In this document: positions 6,825 to 7,751 of the stretch, piece by piece
Layout of the letters: every line of letters begins with the position of its first letter
Numbering within the stretch: position 1 is the stretch's first letter
Source: Lachnospiraceae bacterium
GTDB taxonomy: Bacteria; Bacillota; Clostridia; Lachnospirales; Lachnospiraceae
Direction of reading: 5' to 3'
Assembly (NCBI GenBank): GCA_015057205.1
Contig: SVEW01000108.1
Span: forward strand, 1 to 7,751
Length of the DNA: 7,751 bases
Made by a program: the position numbers and the translations under genes
The notes under the pieces: model-generated
Database searches by the model: none
What the model saw: the letters and a program-made list of their open reading frames with translations, nothing else
What the model was told of the DNA's origin: nothing

Positions 6825-6875
6825 AATCATAACTCTATGAAATTTGCCCGATGCAGTTCCAACAATCCCCTTCAT
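6816..6875 (-). CDS. Possible leader peptide (19 codons) upstream of hutH
   Basis: The ORF reads MKGIVGTASGKFHRVMISG and is preceded by GGAGGG four bases before its ATG. It begins about 30 bases after the predicted transcription start. Its last three codons, AGT GGA TAG, are exactly the 5' arm of the terminator hairpin, so a ribosome reaching the stop would cover that arm and prevent the stem from forming. It has only one histidine codon (position 13), unlike classical his leader peptides. It could instead be a chance ORF; the good ribosome binding site and the exact placement of the stop favour a function. Nothing similar comes to mind as a protein. Confidence 0.45.
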   Translation of the reverse strand: MKGIVGTASGKFHRVMISG

Positions 6876-6909
6876 AATACCCTCCGGCAATACTTCTCGC
6901 TTTATGAAG
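6870..6909. repeat. Inverted repeat spanning the hut transcription start and the leader ORF start
   Basis: CTTCATAA (6870-6877) and TTATGAAG (6902-6909) are a perfect 8-bp inverted pair, 32 bp from start to start. One arm lies at the predicted transcription start just after the -10 box; the other contains the leader ORF start codon. The spacing is close to three helical turns, which fits a two-site operator. In RNA only about half of the first arm would be transcribed, so a DNA role is more likely than a full stem. Confidence 0.5.
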
Positions 6910-6911
6910 AT

Positions 6912-6940
6912 ATTATACCATAAAGACACAGAATTGTCAC
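6912..6940 (-). promoter_or_regulatory. Strong sigma-A promoter of the hut operon (extended -10)
   Basis: On the minus strand GTGACA (6940-6935, 5 of 6 to consensus) is followed after 17 bases by a perfect TATAAT (6917-6912), with TGG before it giving an extended -10. Initiation is expected near 6905. The -35 begins only eight bases after the HicB-like stop codon, so the hut operon has its own promoter independent of the potC side. Confidence 0.85.
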
Positions 6941-6947
6941 TCTTTTT

Positions 6948-7241
6948 TTACAGAAACTCACGAATTACTTGAATTTCATCCGTATCATACTCTATCCAGT
7001 ATAATTTTTCGTTTTCCGTAAGATTTTTCGCTAAAGTATCATAATCAGACGCTTTCGGAAGTTCTTTTGCATTCAAATCGTATGTAGCTAATTCCAAAAC
7101 TTCTTTTGCCATCTTTTTGCCATTTTCGTCATCACTTGCACATGTATAGGCTTCTGATACATCGGGGAAATAAATAGAAATACCATAATCAATTTTATCT
7201 TTTTCGTCGTAATTAAATACTGCCCAATAACCTATTTTCAC
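6948..7241 (-). CDS. Solitary HicB-like protein (antitoxin N-terminal fold), no HicA partner
   Basis: The product has 97 residues. The pattern YWAVFNYDE, YGISIYFPDV, EAYTCASD and MAKEVLELA over residues 5-52 is typical of the HicB partial RNase-H-like fold, where the FPD and the turn before the helix are the usual markers. The tail (LPKASDYDTL, then YWIEYDTDEI) fits the end of that domain. There is no C-terminal helix-turn-helix or ribbon-helix-helix DNA-binding domain, and no HicA mRNA-interferase gene on either side, so a working toxin-antitoxin pair is not evident here. The start is GTG (7241-7239), the only one after an in-frame TGA at 7250-7248, and it overlaps the stop of the 23-codon ORF as GTGA, suggesting coupled translation. 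It ends just before the hut promoter. It may be an orphan antitoxin or a domain with another role. Confidence 0.72.
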   Translation of the reverse strand: MKIGYWAVFNYDEKDKIDYGISIYFPDVSEAYTCASDDENGKKMAKEVLELATYDLNAKELPKASDYDTLAKNLTENEKLYWIEYDTDEIQVIREFL

Positions 7242-7309
7242 AGTCTTTCACGTTCCAAATTAGCAAGTTCTTTCTTATCTTTATATGTGGTTTTGCTACA
7301 CCGCATCAT
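7238..7309 (-). CDS. Possible small coupled ORF (23 codons) between potC and the HicB-like gene
   Basis: It begins ATG ATG within the last codons of potC, with GGAG a few bases upstream, and overlaps potC by 14 bases. It ends in TGA, overlapping the HicB-like GTG as GTGA. The peptide starts MMRCSKTTYKDKK and ends ELANLERERL, so it is highly charged with a helix-like tail. I recognise no family. A role as a translational relay onto the poorly initiated GTG start is plausible; a shortened remnant of a larger partner gene is the other option. Confidence 0.45.
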   Translation of the reverse strand: MMRCSKTTYKDKKELANLERERL

Positions 7310-7751
7310 CTCTCTCCAACTTCCGCTGAATTAACGTCGTTCCCGTTAATAATAACACACTTCCGATAATCAGAAGCGTCGACAATGCATTCACATCCGG
7401 GGAGATGCCTTTCTTCACCATACTTAAAATTCGAAGTGGCAAAATCTGACTATCCACGCCTGCGGTAAAGAAGCTTACCACTACGTCATCCAATGACAGC
7501 GTCAACGCCAACATGGCACCGGATAAAACACCCGGCATAATCATAGGGAGTGTTACCCTGAAAAACGTGCGAAACTCGTTGGCTCCTAAGTCTCTTGCCG
7601 CCTCCTCGATACTACGGTCAAAACCTGCAATACGGGATCGCACCGTAATCACCACAAAGGGCATGGAGAAGGTAACGTGGGAAATAATCAGTGTCACTAT
7701 ATTCATAGTAATATTTAACGATGAAAACAAAATTAACATCGCAATGGCAAA
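7296..7751 (-). CDS. potC: Spermidine/putrescine ABC transporter permease PotC, partial (5' end outside window)
   Basis: The frame is open from the right edge to TAG at 7298-7296, showing 151 C-terminal residues of a family normally about 260 long; the methionine at 7739 is internal. It is an inner-membrane permease of the polyamine importer PotABCD. The cytoplasmic EAA loop that contacts the ATPase is clear: EEAARDLGANEFRTFFRVTLP (visible residues about 49-69, ending PGVLSG). The following LALTLSLDDVVVSFF and ILPLRILSMVKKGISPDVNAL closely resemble the E. coli PotC C-terminus as I remember it. Three hydrophobic stretches are visible (about 5-35, 72-96, 120-140). A potD gene for the substrate-binding protein usually follows; here a 23-codon ORF and the HicB-like gene come next. 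Confidence 0.9.
   Translation of the reverse strand, partial: FAIAMLILFSSLNITMNIVTLIISHVTFSMPFVVITVRSRIAGFDRSIEEAARDLGANEFRTFFRVTLPMIMPGVLSGAMLALTLSLDDVVVSFFTAGVDSQILPLRILSMVKKGISPDVNALSTLLIIGSVLLLTGTTLIQRKLERDDAV

Larger units (their letters stand above)
6744..6905 (-). promoter_or_regulatory. Structured hut operon leader (candidate attenuator or antitermination region)
   Basis: About 160 nt lie between the predicted transcription start near 6905 and the hutH start. In transcript order they hold half of a long-range inverted repeat, a Shine-Dalgarno sequence and 19-codon ORF, a terminator-like hairpin with a U-tract (6795-6824), a small GTGTT/AACAC dyad (6768-6779), and the hutH ribosome binding site. 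A terminator placed after the promoter and before the first enzyme gene is the arrangement expected for regulated readthrough. In Bacillus subtilis the hut operon is controlled by the histidine-activated protein HutP at an equivalent terminator; no hutP gene is in this window. Confidence 0.65.

Noticed and set aside
7737..7739. ATG at 7739 as the start of a short permease
   Set aside because: The frame stays open to the window edge, and the residues before it (F-A-I-A) continue a transmembrane helix, so the methionine is internal to potC.

Overview
The window looks like chromosome of a low-to-moderate GC gut-type Firmicute, most likely in the Lachnospiraceae. This is inferred from the sigma-A promoters, strong AGGAGG ribosome binding sites, the style of the hybrid histidine kinase and the pairing of a histidine ammonia-lyase with a long, UROC1-like urocanase. 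No rRNA or marker gene is present to fix the taxon. Every gene I can support lies on the minus strand, so transcription runs from the right end to the left end.

Right end (about 6950-7751): the C-terminal part of a PotC-type polyamine ABC permease is followed by a 23-codon ORF, and then by a solitary HicB-like protein. These are linked by overlaps: the small ORF starts inside the potC end, and its stop overlaps the HicB-like GTG start as GTGA. No potD or hicA is seen.

Middle (about 2704-6945): a histidine utilisation operon. It has a near-consensus extended -10 promoter (6912-6940) and a roughly 160-nt leader carrying a 19-codon ORF with its own Shine-Dalgarno sequence. The stop codon of that ORF forms the end of the 5' arm of a terminator-like hairpin (6795-6824). 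Beyond the leader come hutH, hutU and a small membrane-anchored protein, with an intrinsic terminator overlapping the end of the last gene. HutH deaminates L-histidine to urocanate and HutU hydrates urocanate to imidazolonepropionate. The later pathway genes (hutI and a formiminoglutamate enzyme) are not in the window. A terminator between the promoter and hutH implies conditional antitermination, as in the Bacillus HutP system, although the mechanism here may differ.

Left end (1-2700): a weak promoter (2670-2698) would produce a roughly 300-nt leader. This leader contains four inverted-repeat units, each exactly 34 bp between the outer CGGTCA and TGACCG boxes and spaced 61, 62 and 61 bp apart, with unrelated loop and spacer sequences. 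This is the most unusual structure in the window. It leads into a secreted lysine-rich protein and, six bases later and in the same reading frame, a multi-pass membrane hybrid histidine kinase that runs off the left edge at the start of its receiver domain. The pair looks like a surface protein and sensor kinase operon preceded by the repeat array.
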